This document shows, in pieces, positions 1 through 8,431 of a stretch of DNA of 19,685 bases. Source of the stretch: an uncultured Chloroflexota bacterium (GTDB lineage: Bacteria > Chloroflexota > Anaerolineae > Anaerolineales > Anaerolineaceae); the NCBI GenBank assembly GCA_902795255.1, contig CADBKS010000017.1, forward strand, positions 42,898-62,582. Direction: 5' to 3'. The first letter of the stretch is position 1; each line of letters starts with the position of its first letter. The notes beneath the pieces were generated by a model. That model did not search any database and was not told the origin of the DNA. It saw only the letters and a list, made by a program, of their open reading frames with translations. Position numbers and translations under genes: made by a program.

Positions 1-2
1 TC

Positions 3-302
3 CACCTCTTCGGCGATGTGGCGACCGAACTGCTGATCCGCCAAGACGGCGATGAGGGTCTTTTCTGTGCCTATGACAACGTAGAGTTCCTGGCGCCGGT
101 CTATGCCGGTGACTTCATTGAGGCGGTCGGAGAGATCGTCAAAGTCGGGAACACTTCCCGGAGAATGGTCTTCGAGGCACGCAAGGTCATCACCGCCCGC
201 CCCGACATCAATGACTCCGCCTGCGAAGTGCTGGAGGAACCGGTCCTGGTGTGCAGGGCTTCCGGCACCTGCGTCGTCCCGAAAGACAAACAGCGGTTTT
301 AG
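3..302 (+). CDS. kal: 3-aminobutyryl-CoA ammonia-lyase (partial, 5' end cut by window)
   Basis: The frame is open from base 3 ([16 protein letters not shown]...) to the TAG at 300-302, so about 99 C-terminal residues are visible. Known Kal proteins are about 126-130 residues, so roughly 30 N-terminal residues lie off the left edge. Kal is a small hotdog-fold enzyme that removes ammonia from 3-aminobutyryl-CoA to give crotonyl-CoA, which then feeds butyrate formation. The [13 protein letters not shown] and DGDEGLF segments and the following [11 protein letters not shown] stretch are the parts I recognise. The neighbour kce makes its substrate, which supports the call. The GTG at 18 is an internal Val codon in the conserved GDVATE segment, not a start. 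The start and ribosome-binding site cannot be seen. Confidence 0.88.
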   Translation, partial: HLFGDVATELLIRQDGDEGLFCAYDNVEFLAPVYAGDFIEAVGEIVKVGNTSRRMVFEARKVITARPDINDSACEVLEEPVLVCRASGTCVVPKDKQRF

Positions 303-358
303 TTATCCGCTGTCCGGAGACATGAGAAGATCACCGCATAATTGAAAACTCAGAATGC

Positions 359-391
359 TCAGGCCCCTGCTCCATCATAGCAGGATCCTGA
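359..391 (+). repeat. Stem-loop in the kal-kce gap
   Basis: TCAGG (359-363) pairs with CCTGA (387-391), and CCTGCT (366-371) pairs with AGCAGG (379-384). A symmetric 2x2 internal loop separates the stems and the apical loop is 7 nt. No T-run follows, so it does not look like a Rho-independent terminator. It sits 13 nt before the kce Shine-Dalgarno. An mRNA processing or stability element is possible, but that is inference. Confidence 0.4.
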
Positions 392-416
392 ATTCCGGAA
401 AAAAGAGGCTGCAGAA

Positions 417-1250
417 ATGGAAAAACTGATCATCACCGCCGCGATCTGCGGCGCAGAAGTGACAAAAGAACAGAACCCGGCCGTACCTTATACGGTCGAA
501 GAGATCGTTCGCGAAGCCCGGTCGGCCTATGACGCGGGCGCCGCGATCGTCCACCTGCATGTCCGCAGGGATGACGGGACCCCGACCCAGGACCGGGAAC
601 GGTTCCGTGAGTGCATCAGCGCCATCAGGGCTGATATCCCGGATGTGATCCTCATCCCCTCCACCGGCGGCGCGGTCGGCATGACAGCAGCCGAACGGCT
701 GCAGCCGACAGAACTGATGCCGGAAATGGCCACGCTGGACTGCGGCACCTGTAATTTCGGGGACGAGATCTTCGACAACACCATGCCCATGATGCGCGAA
801 TTCGGCAAAAGAATGATCGAAAACGGGATCAAGCCGGAATACGAATGCTTTGAAATGGGACATCTGGAAACCGCCCTGACCATGGCGAAAAAGGGTGAGG
901 TCCCCGGCCATCCCATGCAGTTCAATTTTGTTTTGGGCGTCCCGGGCTGCACGCCGGCCACAGTCGGCAACCTGAACTGGATGGTCAGCCGGATCCCGGA
1001 GGGCAGCACCTGGACCGTGACCGGCATCGGCCGGAACGCGTTCCCGATGGCCGCTGCCGGCATCATTATGGGCGGCAACGTGCGGGTCGGTTTTGAGGAT
1101 AACCTCTATCTCTCCCGCGGCGTCCTTGCCGCCAGCAACGGCGAACTGGTCGCCAAAGTCGTACGTCTCGCCCGGGAACTCGGCCGTGAGACCGCTTCCC
1201 CCGCGGAAGCCAGAAGGATCCTTCACCTGAAGGACCGAAACGGCCTGTAA
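417..1250 (+). CDS. kce: 3-keto-5-aminohexanoate cleavage enzyme
   Basis: 277 residues, the usual length for the BKACE/DUF849 family. Kce condenses 3-keto-5-aminohexanoate with acetyl-CoA and cleaves it to 3-aminobutyryl-CoA and acetoacetate in a Zn-dependent, Claisen-type reaction in the cytosol. In this protein the metal-binding pair is HLH (H46, H48), with the third ligand candidate E227 in the VRVGFED segment (R223 nearby). The N-terminal ITAAICGAEVTKEQNP segment contains the conserved E14. The ATG at 417 is preceded by AGAGG at 404-408, 8 nt away. It lies between kal and kdd, the enzymes immediately after and before it in lysine fermentation. Related BKACE enzymes act on other beta-keto acids; the context makes lysine degradation the clear choice. 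Confidence 0.95.
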   Translation: MEKLIITAAICGAEVTKEQNPAVPYTVEEIVREARSAYDAGAAIVHLHVRRDDGTPTQDRERFRECISAIRADIPDVILIPSTGGAVGMTAAERLQPTELMPEMATLDCGTCNFGDEIFDNTMPMMREFGKRMIENGIKPEYECFEMGHLETALTMAKKGEVPGHPMQFNFVLGVPGCTPATVGNLNWMVSRIPEGSTWTVTGIGRNAFPMAAAGIIMGGNVRVGFEDNLYLSRGVLAASNGELVAKVVRLARELGRETASPAEARRILHLKDRNGL

Positions 1251-1296
1251 CTTACGGAGCTACATCATAAAAGACCCGGCATTACGGAACAGGTTT

Positions 1297-1339
1297 CTCA
1301 CTTTCGGTCTGCATATGCACAGCAAAGTGAGCTTTTATA
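1297..1339 (+). repeat. Stem-loop with T-rich tail in the kce-kdd gap
   Basis: CTCACTTT (1297-1304) pairs perfectly with AAAGTGAG (1324-1331). The 19-nt loop itself contains the palindrome TGCATATGCA (1310-1319). CTTTTAT follows the stem. The shape is that of a weak terminator or attenuator inside the operon; partial read-through into kdd would be expected. There is no independent evidence of function. Confidence 0.4.
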
Positions 1340-1409
1340 CAGGAAAGTCAGGCATTCGTCGGCAGGCTGCCGCCGGATACCTAAGCAAAACAAACAGGAG
1401 AAATGATTC

Positions 1410-2453
1410 ATGGAACAACTGAAAGGCAATAAATACGGGACCCACCGCGTCATTGAACCGAAAGGCGTGCTCACCCAGGCCGCCTGGAAGGTCGACAATG
1501 ATATGAGCAAACATTACTCCAACGAGATCATCTGCGACGTGACCTCGCTGAATATCGACTCCGCCTCCTTCACACAGATCAGCGAAGCCTGCGGCGGGGA
1601 TGAACAAAAGATCGCCGAAATGATCCTCGGGATCGTAGCCGAACGCGGCAAACAGCAGAACCCTGTTACCGGCTCCGGCGGCATGTTCATCGGAACCGTG
1701 GCCTACATCGGTGATGACCTGAAAGACCGGGACCTGAAGGTCGGTGACCGGATCGCATCCCTCGTCAGTCTGTCCCTGACCCCGCTGAAGATCGAAAAGA
1801 TTCTGGCAGTCCATAAGGAGATCGACCGGGTGGATATCGTCGGCCAGGCAGTCCTGTTTGAAAGCGGCATTTACGCAAAACTGCCGGACGACATGAGTGA
1901 GACCCTGGCCCTGGCGGCACTGGATGTCGCCGGTGCGCCTGCCCAGGCCCGGCGTCTGCCCAAAGAAGGCGACAGCGTCCTGATCCTCGGCGCCAACGGA
2001 AAGTCCGGTGTCCTTTGCGGTTATGAAGCCATGAAGAAAGTCGGGCCGAAAGGCAATGTCGTCGGTGTCGTCCGCAACCCGGCTCAGGTCCCTGCACTGA
2101 TGGAGCTCGGCGTTTATCACAAAGTGATCGTCGCTTCCGCCACGGAACCGGTCACAGTCCTCGAAAAAGCCCTGGAAGCCAATGACGGCCGTGAGTATGA
2201 CCTTTCCATCAGCTGCGTCAATGTGGAAGCCTGCGAAATGAGCGCCATCCTTCCGGTCCGTGAAGGCGGCACCGTCTACTTCTTCTCCATGGCGACAAGC
2301 TTCACCCGTGCCGCACTCGGCGCCGAAGGTGTGGGCAAGGACCTGAATATGATCATCGGCAACGGTTACGCAAAGGATCACGCCGAGATCACGCTGAATG
2401 TCCTGCGCGAAAACAAAAAACTCCGCGACCTTTTTGACAAAAAATACGTATAA
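1410..2453 (+). CDS. kdd: L-erythro-3,5-diaminohexanoate dehydrogenase
   Basis: 347 residues, the usual Kdd length. The enzyme oxidatively deaminates (3S,5S)-3,5-diaminohexanoate to 3-keto-5-aminohexanoate with NAD(P)+ and releases ammonia. Recognisable stretches are the N-terminal [19 protein letters not shown], the central [14 protein letters not shown] and a Rossmann-type nucleotide-binding turn ILGANGKSG (residues 192-200). The C-terminal half has [18 protein letters not shown]. The ATG at 1410 is preceded by AGGAG (1396-1400) with 9-nt spacing. It stands 159 bp after kce and 58 bp before kamA, on the same strand and presumably in the same transcript. The sequence resembles alcohol dehydrogenases distantly, but the pathway neighbours fix the substrate. 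Confidence 0.95.
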   Translation: MEQLKGNKYGTHRVIEPKGVLTQAAWKVDNDMSKHYSNEIICDVTSLNIDSASFTQISEACGGDEQKIAEMILGIVAERGKQQNPVTGSGGMFIGTVAYIGDDLKDRDLKVGDRIASLVSLSLTPLKIEKILAVHKEIDRVDIVGQAVLFESGIYAKLPDDMSETLALAALDVAGAPAQARRLPKEGDSVLILGANGKSGVLCGYEAMKKVGPKGNVVGVVRNPAQVPALMELGVYHKVIVASATEPVTVLEKALEANDGREYDLSISCVNVEACEMSAILPVREGGTVYFFSMATSFTRAALGAEGVGKDLNMIIGNGYAKDHAEITLNVLRENKKLRDLFDKKYV

Positions 2454-2511
2454 AGCCAAACCTGTCCCGTCACAGGCTCTCTATGAAACTGAACAGCAGG
2501 AAAGGAAAAAA

Positions 2512-3771
2512 ATGAAAACCCGCAACGGATTATTTGCCGAAGTACCGGAAGAACAGTGGAATGACTGGAAATGGCAGGTTCGGAACCGCATTGAGACCGT
2601 AGAGGCGCTGAAGCAGTATCTGCAGATCACACCGGAGGAAGAGGAAGGAATACGGAAATGCCTGGGCAAGCTGCGCATGGCCATCACACCCTACTACCTT
2701 TCCCTCATTGACCCCGCCGATCCGCATGACCCCATCCGCCGGCAGGCGGTGCCGACCGCGAAGGAACTTTATCAGTCCCCTGCCGATCTGGTCGACCCGC
2801 TTCATGAGGATACAGACTCCCCCGTCAAAGGCCTTACCCACCGCTATCCCGACCGTGTCCTGATGCTGGTCACAGATCAGTGCTCCATGTACTGCCGCCA
2901 CTGCACCCGGCGAAGGTTTGCCGGACATCACGACAGCGCGGTGCCGATGGAACAGATCGACCGCTGCATAGATTACGTCCGCGAACATCCGGAAGTCCGC
3001 GATGTACTGATCTCCGGCGGCGACCCGCTGGTCATGAGCGATGAACGTCTGGAAGCCATCATTTCACGCCTCCGGGAGATCCCTCATGTGGAGATCGTAC
3101 GCATCGGCACCCGCACTCCTGTTGTCATGCCGCAGCGGATCACACCGGAACTCTGTGCGATGCTGAAAAAATATCACCCGATATGGATCAATACCCATTT
3201 CAACCACCCGAATGAGATCACCGCGGAATCCCGCAGGGCCTGTGAAATGCTGGCCGACGCCGGTATCCCGCTGGGCAACCAGAGCGTACTGCTGGCCGGG
3301 GTCAATGACTGCGTGTACACCATGAAAAAGCTGGTTCATGAACTGGTAAAGATCCGTGTCCGCCCATACTACATTTATCAGTGCGACCTGAGCATGGGTC
3401 TGGAGCATTTCCGCACGCCGGTCGGCAAGGGGATCGAGATCATCGAAGCCCTGCGCGGCCATACCAGCGGGTTCTGCGTCCCCACCTTTGTCGTGGACGC
3501 CCCGGGCGGCGGAGGCAAGATCCCGGTCATGCCGGATTACCTGATCTCCCAGACACCGCACAAGGTGATCCTGCGCAACTTCGAAGGCGTGATCACTACC
3601 TACACGGAGCCGGAAAACTATCAGGAGACCTGCCAGTGCGAATACTGCCGCGGAAAAGGTGAGGAACATCTGGTCGGCATCGCTGGACTGGAACACGGGC
3701 ATACCATCAGTCTGGAACCGGCGGGTCTGGACCGCAGCAAAAGGAACAAGGAAAACATCAGCAATAAATAG
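2512..3771 (+). CDS. kamA: L-lysine 2,3-aminomutase (radical SAM, PLP)
   Basis: 419 residues from ATG 2512, next to the 416 of the Clostridium subterminale enzyme. It interconverts L-lysine and L-beta-lysine, the first step of the pathway, using SAM, a [4Fe-4S] cluster and PLP. The radical-SAM motif is CSMYCRHC (C124, C128, C131). The PLP lysine is K336 in PGGGGKIP. D292 and D329 match the residues that hold the substrate amine. C267, C374, C376 and C379 match the zinc-binding set that bridges subunits. The frame is open upstream to 2398, but that segment overlaps the end of kdd and has no homology. The ATG at 2512 follows AGGAAAGGA, so I use it. The related glutamate and EpmB-type mutases differ in the two aspartates. 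Confidence 0.97.
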   Translation: MKTRNGLFAEVPEEQWNDWKWQVRNRIETVEALKQYLQITPEEEEGIRKCLGKLRMAITPYYLSLIDPADPHDPIRRQAVPTAKELYQSPADLVDPLHEDTDSPVKGLTHRYPDRVLMLVTDQCSMYCRHCTRRRFAGHHDSAVPMEQIDRCIDYVREHPEVRDVLISGGDPLVMSDERLEAIISRLREIPHVEIVRIGTRTPVVMPQRITPELCAMLKKYHPIWINTHFNHPNEITAESRRACEMLADAGIPLGNQSVLLAGVNDCVYTMKKLVHELVKIRVRPYYIYQCDLSMGLEHFRTPVGKGIEIIEALRGHTSGFCVPTFVVDAPGGGGKIPVMPDYLISQTPHKVILRNFEGVITTYTEPENYQETCQCEYCRGKGEEHLVGIAGLEHGHTISLEPAGLDRSKRNKENISNK

Positions 3772-3858
3772 ACGGGAGATGAAGCCCGTACCCCGTACAG
3801 CTGGTATGGTGTAAGTTTCTCCCCTTTGATTGCCCCGCGCATATCAAAGGGATCCCGT
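3772..3858 (+). repeat. Inverted repeats in the kamA-kamD gap
   Basis: Two stem-loops fill this 111-bp gap. ACGGG (3772-3776) pairs with CCCGT (3785-3789). CCCTTTGAT (3822-3830) pairs with ATCAAAGGG (3843-3851), a 9-bp perfect stem with a 12-nt loop. ACGGG could also pair with CCCGT at 3792-3796 or 3854-3858, so alternative folds are possible. No T-run follows the second stem, which ends about 20 nt before the kamD ribosome-binding site. It is too short to be a cobalamin riboswitch. Confidence 0.4.
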
Positions 3859-3882
3859 ATACTCTCTCAGAAAGGAACCGCT

Positions 3883-5439
3883 ATGAAAAGTAAGATCGGA
3901 CTGGATCAGGCGTTGGTGGAAAAAGCCAGAGCGTCAGCTGCCAGCGTAGCGGAAGACACGCAGTGTTTTATTGACCTGCACACAACAGCAGCGGTGGAGC
4001 GTACCGTCTGTCGGCTGCTGGGAATCGACGGAGTCAATGCCGTAGAAGTCCCCATGCCCAATGTAGTCACAGAGCATCTCACGGAAAAAGAGCTGCTTTC
4101 GGACGGCGCAGCGCTGCGAATAGGCAACGCCTGTGCCGAACTGCATCTCACGCCGCAGGAGATCGCTGAAGAAATCGACCGGGGCGGGATCGACCTCGCT
4201 GCCCTGCCAATGCATCCGGAAGAAGAGATCCGTTCCGCGCTGCAGCCCTATATTACAGCCTCCCTGGACCGGATCCGCGGCAATGTCCGCAAAAGAAACG
4301 AATACCTGGATCGCTTTGGCGACAAGCAGGGGCCTTACCTCTACCTGATCGTAGCTACCGGGAATATTTTTGAAGATATCACCCAGGCAAAAGCAGCGGC
4401 ACGGCAGGGTGCGGACGTGATCGCGGTGATCCGCACGACCGGACAGAGCCTGCTGGATTACGTCCCTTACGGCGCCACGACCGAAGGTTTCGGAGGCACC
4501 TACGCCACCCAGGAAAATTTCCGCCTGATGCGCGCGGCGCTTGACGAGGTCGGGGAAGAACAGCACCGCTACATCCGGCTGTGTAATTACTGCTCCGGCC
4601 TGTGTATGCCGGAGATCGCAGCCATGGGCGCACTGGAACGGCTCGACGTCATGCTGAATGACGCGCTGTACGGCATCCTCTTCCGGGACATCAACATGAA
4701 GCGTACGATCATCGACCAGTTCTTCTCCCGGGTCATCAACGGCTACGCAGGAGTGATCATCAACACCGGTGAGGACAATTACCTGACGACAGCCGATGCC
4801 TATGAGGAAGCCCACACCGTCCTGGCCAGCCAGTTTCTGAACGAGCAATTTGCCCTGCAGGCGCACCTGCCGGAGGAACAGATGGGGCTCGGACATGCCT
4901 TCGAGATGGATCCGGCTCTGCCGGATGCCTTCCTGTATGAACTGGCGCAGGCCCAGATGGCACGGGAGATCTTTCCGAAAGCACCGTTGAAATACATGCC
5001 TCCCACGAAATTCATGACCGGCAATATTTTCCAGGGGAATGTCCAGGATGCTTTGTTCAACATGGTCACGATCCTGACAGGACAGAAGATCCACCTGCTG
5101 GGGATGATGACGGAAGCGATCCATACCCCGTTCATGTCCGACCGGGCACTGGCGATCGAAAATGCCCAGTATATATTCCGCACAATGGCGGACCTCGGCA
5201 GCGAGATCGAATTCCGCGAAAGCGGGATCATCCGGAACCGGGCAGCAGAGGTGCTTCAAAAAGCCGCAGACCTGCTCGCCGATATCGAGCGCATCGGACT
5301 CTTCAACGCACTGGAAAAAGGCGTATTTGCCGACATCAAACGTCCGCAGGACGGAGGGAAGGGCCTTTCCGGCGTCGTCCGCAAGTCAGACCGCTACTTC
5401 AACCCCTTCATTGAAGCGATGTGGGGAGGTGAAAAATGA
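3883..5439 (+). CDS. kamD: Lysine 5,6-aminomutase alpha subunit
   Basis: 518 residues, against 516 for the Clostridium sticklandii alpha subunit. With KamE it forms the adenosylcobalamin- and PLP-dependent mutase that moves the terminal amino group of beta-lysine from C6 to C5, giving 3,5-diaminohexanoate. The alpha subunit carries the TIM barrel that binds substrate and most of the PLP contacts. Recognisable segments are CFIDLHTTAAVERTVCRLLG near the N terminus, VIAVIRTTGQSLLDYVPYGATTEG in the middle and KYMPPTKFMTGNIF in the C-terminal third. The frame is open up to 3826, but the ATG at 3883 has AAAGGA 5-10 nt upstream and gives the family N terminus. Its stop overlaps the kamE start (ATGA at 5436), as expected for equimolar subunits. 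Confidence 0.96.
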   Translation: MKSKIGLDQALVEKARASAASVAEDTQCFIDLHTTAAVERTVCRLLGIDGVNAVEVPMPNVVTEHLTEKELLSDGAALRIGNACAELHLTPQEIAEEIDRGGIDLAALPMHPEEEIRSALQPYITASLDRIRGNVRKRNEYLDRFGDKQGPYLYLIVATGNIFEDITQAKAAARQGADVIAVIRTTGQSLLDYVPYGATTEGFGGTYATQENFRLMRAALDEVGEEQHRYIRLCNYCSGLCMPEIAAMGALERLDVMLNDALYGILFRDINMKRTIIDQFFSRVINGYAGVIINTGEDNYLTTADAYEEAHTVLASQFLNEQFALQAHLPEEQMGLGHAFEMDPALPDAFLYELAQAQMAREIFPKAPLKYMPPTKFMTGNIFQGNVQDALFNMVTILTGQKIHLLGMMTEAIHTPFMSDRALAIENAQYIFRTMADLGSEIEFRESGIIRNRAAEVLQKAADLLADIERIGLFNALEKGVFADIKRPQDGGKGLSGVVRKSDRYFNPFIEAMWGGEK

Positions 5440-6224
5440 GCTCCGGTTTATATGATCTATCCGCTAAGGACTTTGACAAAACGCTGGACCTGACCAAACT
5501 GAAGCCCTATGGGGACACCATGAACGACGGCAAGGTCCAGGTGAGCTTTACGCTGCCGGTTCCCAATAACGACCGCGGTATGGAAGCCGCCCGCGCCCTG
5601 AGCCGGCAGATGGGCCTTTCCGAACCGAATGTGGCCTGTGCACGCAGCCTGGACCGGGATTTCACATTTTACGTCGTCTACGGCTCCTGCACCCATACAG
5701 TGGATTATACAAAGATCAAAGTCCAGGCTATTGAGGACGAATCCATGGATATGGATGAAGTCGACGCTTATATCCGGGAAAACATCGGACGGAAGATCGT
5801 CGTCCTCGGCGCTTCCACCGGAACGGACGCCCATACCGTCGGCATTGATGCCATCATGAACCGGAAAGGATTTGCCGGACATTACGGACTGGAACGTTAT
5901 GAAATGATCGAAGCACTCAACATGGGCAGCCAGGTTCCGAATGAGGAATTTCTGGCGAAAGCCGAAGAGCTGCACGCAGATGTGCTTCTGGTCAGCCAGA
6001 CGGTCACCCAGAAAAATATCCATATCCAGAACATGACGGAACTGATCGAAATGGCGGAAGCAGAGGGCATACGCTCCCGATGCATCATGTGCTGCGGCGG
6101 CCCCCGCGTCACACACGAACTGGCCAAGGAACTGGGTTTCGACGCGGGCTTCGGGCCCGGCAAATTTGCCAATGATGTGGCCACCTTCTTCGTAAAAGAA
6201 ATGGTGAGAAGAGGAATAAAGTAG
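5436..6224 (+). CDS. kamE: Lysine 5,6-aminomutase beta subunit (B12-binding)
   Basis: 262 residues. It holds the Rossmann-like cobalamin-binding domain of the 5,6-aminomutase. The base-off B12 motif DxHxxG is at 131-136 (DAHTVG) and H133 is the cobalt ligand. K144 (in MNRKGFAGHY) matches the lysine that ties PLP to the beta subunit in the C. sticklandii enzyme, so both cofactor residues are present at the same numbers. Residues 30-100 form the small dimerisation domain (PVPNNDRGMEAARALSRQMG). The C-terminal segment CCGGPRVTHELAKELGFDAGFGPG completes the B12 fold. The start overlaps the kamD stop by 4 nt (ATGA), and GGAGG-like AGGTG just upstream serves as ribosome-binding site. Confidence 0.97.
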   Translation: MSSGLYDLSAKDFDKTLDLTKLKPYGDTMNDGKVQVSFTLPVPNNDRGMEAARALSRQMGLSEPNVACARSLDRDFTFYVVYGSCTHTVDYTKIKVQAIEDESMDMDEVDAYIRENIGRKIVVLGASTGTDAHTVGIDAIMNRKGFAGHYGLERYEMIEALNMGSQVPNEEFLAKAEELHADVLLVSQTVTQKNIHIQNMTELIEMAEAEGIRSRCIMCCGGPRVTHELAKELGFDAGFGPGKFANDVATFFVKEMVRRGIK

Positions 6225-6259
6225 CGGGCATCAGTCAGGGGACAAGCCCGATAAGGATA

Positions 6260-6279
6260 GCGCTTACGCGCCTTTTATT
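6260..6279 (+). terminator. Possible weak terminator after kamE
   Basis: GCGC (6260-6263) pairs with GCGC (6268-6271) around a TTAC tetraloop, and CTTTTATT follows. Just upstream CGGGC (6225-6229) can pair with GCCCG. The stem is only 4 bp, so termination would be partial at best. It may set the level of the acetoacetyl-CoA synthetase relative to the mutase genes. Confidence 0.3.
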
Positions 6280-6327
6280 GATACAGTAAACTTACGACCG
6301 GCGGCTGTACGATGAATAACCGGCAGG

Positions 6328-6387
6328 CACGGCCGGCACCTGCGGACAAAAATAAACGGTGCTTTGAAGCACGGATAAGGAGAGATC
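6328..6387 (+). repeat. Small hairpins before the acetoacetyl-CoA synthetase
   Basis: The tail of the 163-bp gap has an imperfect GC stem in which CCGgCAGG pairs with CCTGCGG (one bulged G). It is followed by the tight hairpin GTGCT-TTGA-AGCAC directly before the ribosome-binding region AAGGAGAG. They could affect translation start of the next gene. I see no convincing sigma-70 promoter in this gap. Confidence 0.3.
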
Positions 6388-8367
6388 ATGCAGAAACTGC
6401 TTTGGAAACCTTCCGATGAAGTGAAATACGGCTGCCGGATGGCGGATTTTATGAATTTTGTCAACAAAAGGCACGGCACAAACTTCAGGGAATACGCTGA
6501 ACTTTACCGCTGGTCGGTGGAAAACATTCCGGATTTCTGGGCCGCCCTGTGGGATTATTTCGGCGTGATCAGCTCCGTTCCCTATGAGACAGTCGTTGAC
6601 GACCTGAACCGCTTCCCCGGAGCGAAATGGTTCTGCGGGGCAAAGCTCAACTACGCGGAAAATATCCTGCGGTACTGCGATGCCGAAGGAACTGCCATCA
6701 CCTTTCGGGGAGAAGACTTCGCACGCAGACAGGTCAGCCGCAGGGAACTGAAGGATACCGTGGAACGTCTGGCGGCAGCCTTCCGTGCCGAAGGGATCAA
6801 ACCCGGTGACGCGGTCGCCGGCTATCTGCCGAACCTGCCGGAAACCATCATTGCCATGCTGGCCGCCGCATCCGTCGGTGCCGTATGGTGTTCCTGCGCA
6901 ACCGATATCGGTGCGAACGCGGTCGTGGAACGCATCAGCCAGATCGAACCCAAAGTGCTGGTCACCACCGACGGATACCGGTACAAGGGGAAGACCTTCT
7001 CCACGCTGCAGAATGTACGTGAAGTCGCGGCCCGCATCCCATCCATTCAGCGCATTCTGGTCGTGCACTACGCCGGTGAGGCTGAAGCCGAAGGCATATT
7101 CGGGACAGACCCGGAGAAACGCATCCCTAACGCCGTCCCCTTTGAAGCATACCTCGCTGAAAGGCCCGGACATTTCGAATATGAACAGGTCGAAGCCTCC
7201 CATCCGCTTTTTGTCATGTTCTCCTCCGGTACCACCGGAAAACCGAAATGCATGGTGCAATCCCATTCCGGCATTCTCGTCAACCAGCTCAAGGAACTGA
7301 CGCTGCACTGCAACATCCAGTCGGGCAGCAAACTTCTTTACATCACGACCTGCAGCTGGATGATGTGGAACTGGCAGGCAGCCGCGCTGGGTACAGGCGC
7401 AGAACTGGTGCTTTATGACGGCAACCCTTCATGGCCGGATGATGCCGGAATCTGGAAGGTGATCGAAGAGGAAAAGGTGACCGATTTCGGCCTGTCCGCC
7501 AGCTACATCCACTTGCTGATCGCACACGGATTCTCCCCGCGGGAACACGCGGATCTTTCCTGTCTGCGGGCAATCTCCCAGACCGGTTCCGCCCTTTCGG
7601 ACGAAGGTTGGGAATTCGTCTACCGCGAGATCAAGGAAGATTACCATTTCAACTCCATAGCCGGCGGAACGGACATCAACGGCTGTTTCGGCATCGGCAA
7701 TATGATGATCCCGGTCTACAGCGGTGAACTGGCCGCGCTCGGACTCGCTGAAAAAGTCGAATGCTATGATGAAAACGGGAAACCGGTCCGGGACACGGAA
7801 GGAGAACTCGTATGCGAAAAACCGATCCCGTCCATGCCGCTTTATTTCTGGAACGATCCGGACGGACAGCGGTATTTTCACGCTTATTTTGATGTCTATC
7901 CCGGTGTATGGCGGCACGGCGACTATGTGATCCTGCACGGCAACACCGGCGGCCTGACCTTCTGCGGACGCAGCGACTCCGTCCTGAAACCTTCCGGCGT
8001 CCGGATCGGTACGGCAGAGATCTACAACATTGTCAACTCCCTGCCGGAGGTGGAAGATTCCCTCGCGGTCGGGCAAAATTACCACAGCGATCAGCGGATC
8101 GTCCTTTTCGTCAAATGCCAGCCCGGGCACTCGCTGGATGACGCCCTGATCAAAAAGATCAAAACCACCCTGCGGACCAAGGCTTCTCCCCGCCATGTAC
8201 CGGCCGTCATCATGGAAACACCTGAGATCCCGACCACGCTCAACGGCAAAAAGGTGGAAGGTGCCGTGACCAACATCCTGAACGGACGACCCGTAGGCAA
8301 CCGCGACGCGCTTTCCAACCCGGAGAGCCTGGCTTTCTACGAAGCGAAACTCCCGGAGCTTTCGTAA
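6388..8367 (+). CDS. Acetoacetyl-CoA synthetase (acetoacetate--CoA ligase)
   Basis: 659 residues, the normal length for the AACS branch of the ANL (acyl-adenylate) superfamily. It should activate acetoacetate with ATP and CoA to acetoacetyl-CoA, AMP and PPi. Motifs: N-terminal ACS-type extension (WRWSVE-like YRWSVENIPDFWAALWDYF, about 40-58); phosphate loop SSGTTGKPK (279-287); GGTDI (426-430); WRHGDY (508-513); GRSDSVLKPSGVRIG hinge (527-541); adenylation lysine K621 in TLNGKKVEG. WMMWNWQ near 324 and the GTDIN segment are AACS-like rather than acetyl-CoA-synthetase-like. The ATG at 6388 follows AAGGAGAG. Placed right after kamE, it most likely recovers the acetoacetate released by Kce. A ligase for another short keto acid is the alternative. 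Confidence 0.9.
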   Translation: MQKLLWKPSDEVKYGCRMADFMNFVNKRHGTNFREYAELYRWSVENIPDFWAALWDYFGVISSVPYETVVDDLNRFPGAKWFCGAKLNYAENILRYCDAEGTAITFRGEDFARRQVSRRELKDTVERLAAAFRAEGIKPGDAVAGYLPNLPETIIAMLAAASVGAVWCSCATDIGANAVVERISQIEPKVLVTTDGYRYKGKTFSTLQNVREVAARIPSIQRILVVHYAGEAEAEGIFGTDPEKRIPNAVPFEAYLAERPGHFEYEQVEASHPLFVMFSSGTTGKPKCMVQSHSGILVNQLKELTLHCNIQSGSKLLYITTCSWMMWNWQAAALGTGAELVLYDGNPSWPDDAGIWKVIEEEKVTDFGLSASYIHLLIAHGFSPREHADLSCLRAISQTGSALSDEGWEFVYREIKEDYHFNSIAGGTDINGCFGIGNMMIPVYSGELAALGLAEKVECYDENGKPVRDTEGELVCEKPIPSMPLYFWNDPDGQRYFHAYFDVYPGVWRHGDYVILHGNTGGLTFCGRSDSVLKPSGVRIGTAEIYNIVNSLPEVEDSLAVGQNYHSDQRIVLFVKCQPGHSLDDALIKKIKTTLRTKASPRHVPAVIMETPEIPTTLNGKKVEGAVTNILNGRPVGNRDALSNPESLAFYEAKLPELS

Positions 8368-8431
8368 GCCGTTCCGTGCCCTGCAGTGCAGCTCCTTACA
8401 AACAAAGACCTGAAAGATCCGGAGAATCGCC

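Noticed and set aside
322..345. Seven-codon leader peptide (MRRSPHN) between kal and kce
   Set aside because: The GGAG is only 2 nt from the ATG, and there are no regulatory codons for lysine. Nothing supports translation.
1315..1422. 35-codon + strand ORF in the kce-kdd gap
   Set aside because: No ribosome-binding site, it overlaps the kdd start, and the sequence resembles no known peptide.
1335..2459. 374-residue open frame on the minus strand across kdd
   Set aside because: It is an antisense shadow of kdd. The GC-rich codon use leaves the opposite strand open, and the translation has no recognisable domain.
2398..2511. N-terminal extension of lysine 2,3-aminomutase
   Set aside because: The extra codons overlap the 3' end of kdd in another frame and have no homology; ATG 2512 has a ribosome-binding site and gives the known family N terminus.
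3772..3882. Cobalamin riboswitch before the B12-dependent mutase
   Set aside because: The gap is only 111 bp and lacks the B12-box sequence; the stems seen do not match the cobalamin riboswitch layout.
3934..5259. 441-residue open frame on the minus strand across kamD
   Set aside because: Shadow of kamD, which has full family length and motif support on the + strand. The same applies to the minus-strand frames at 6292-7308, 7429-8526, 8897-9766 and 10869-11792.
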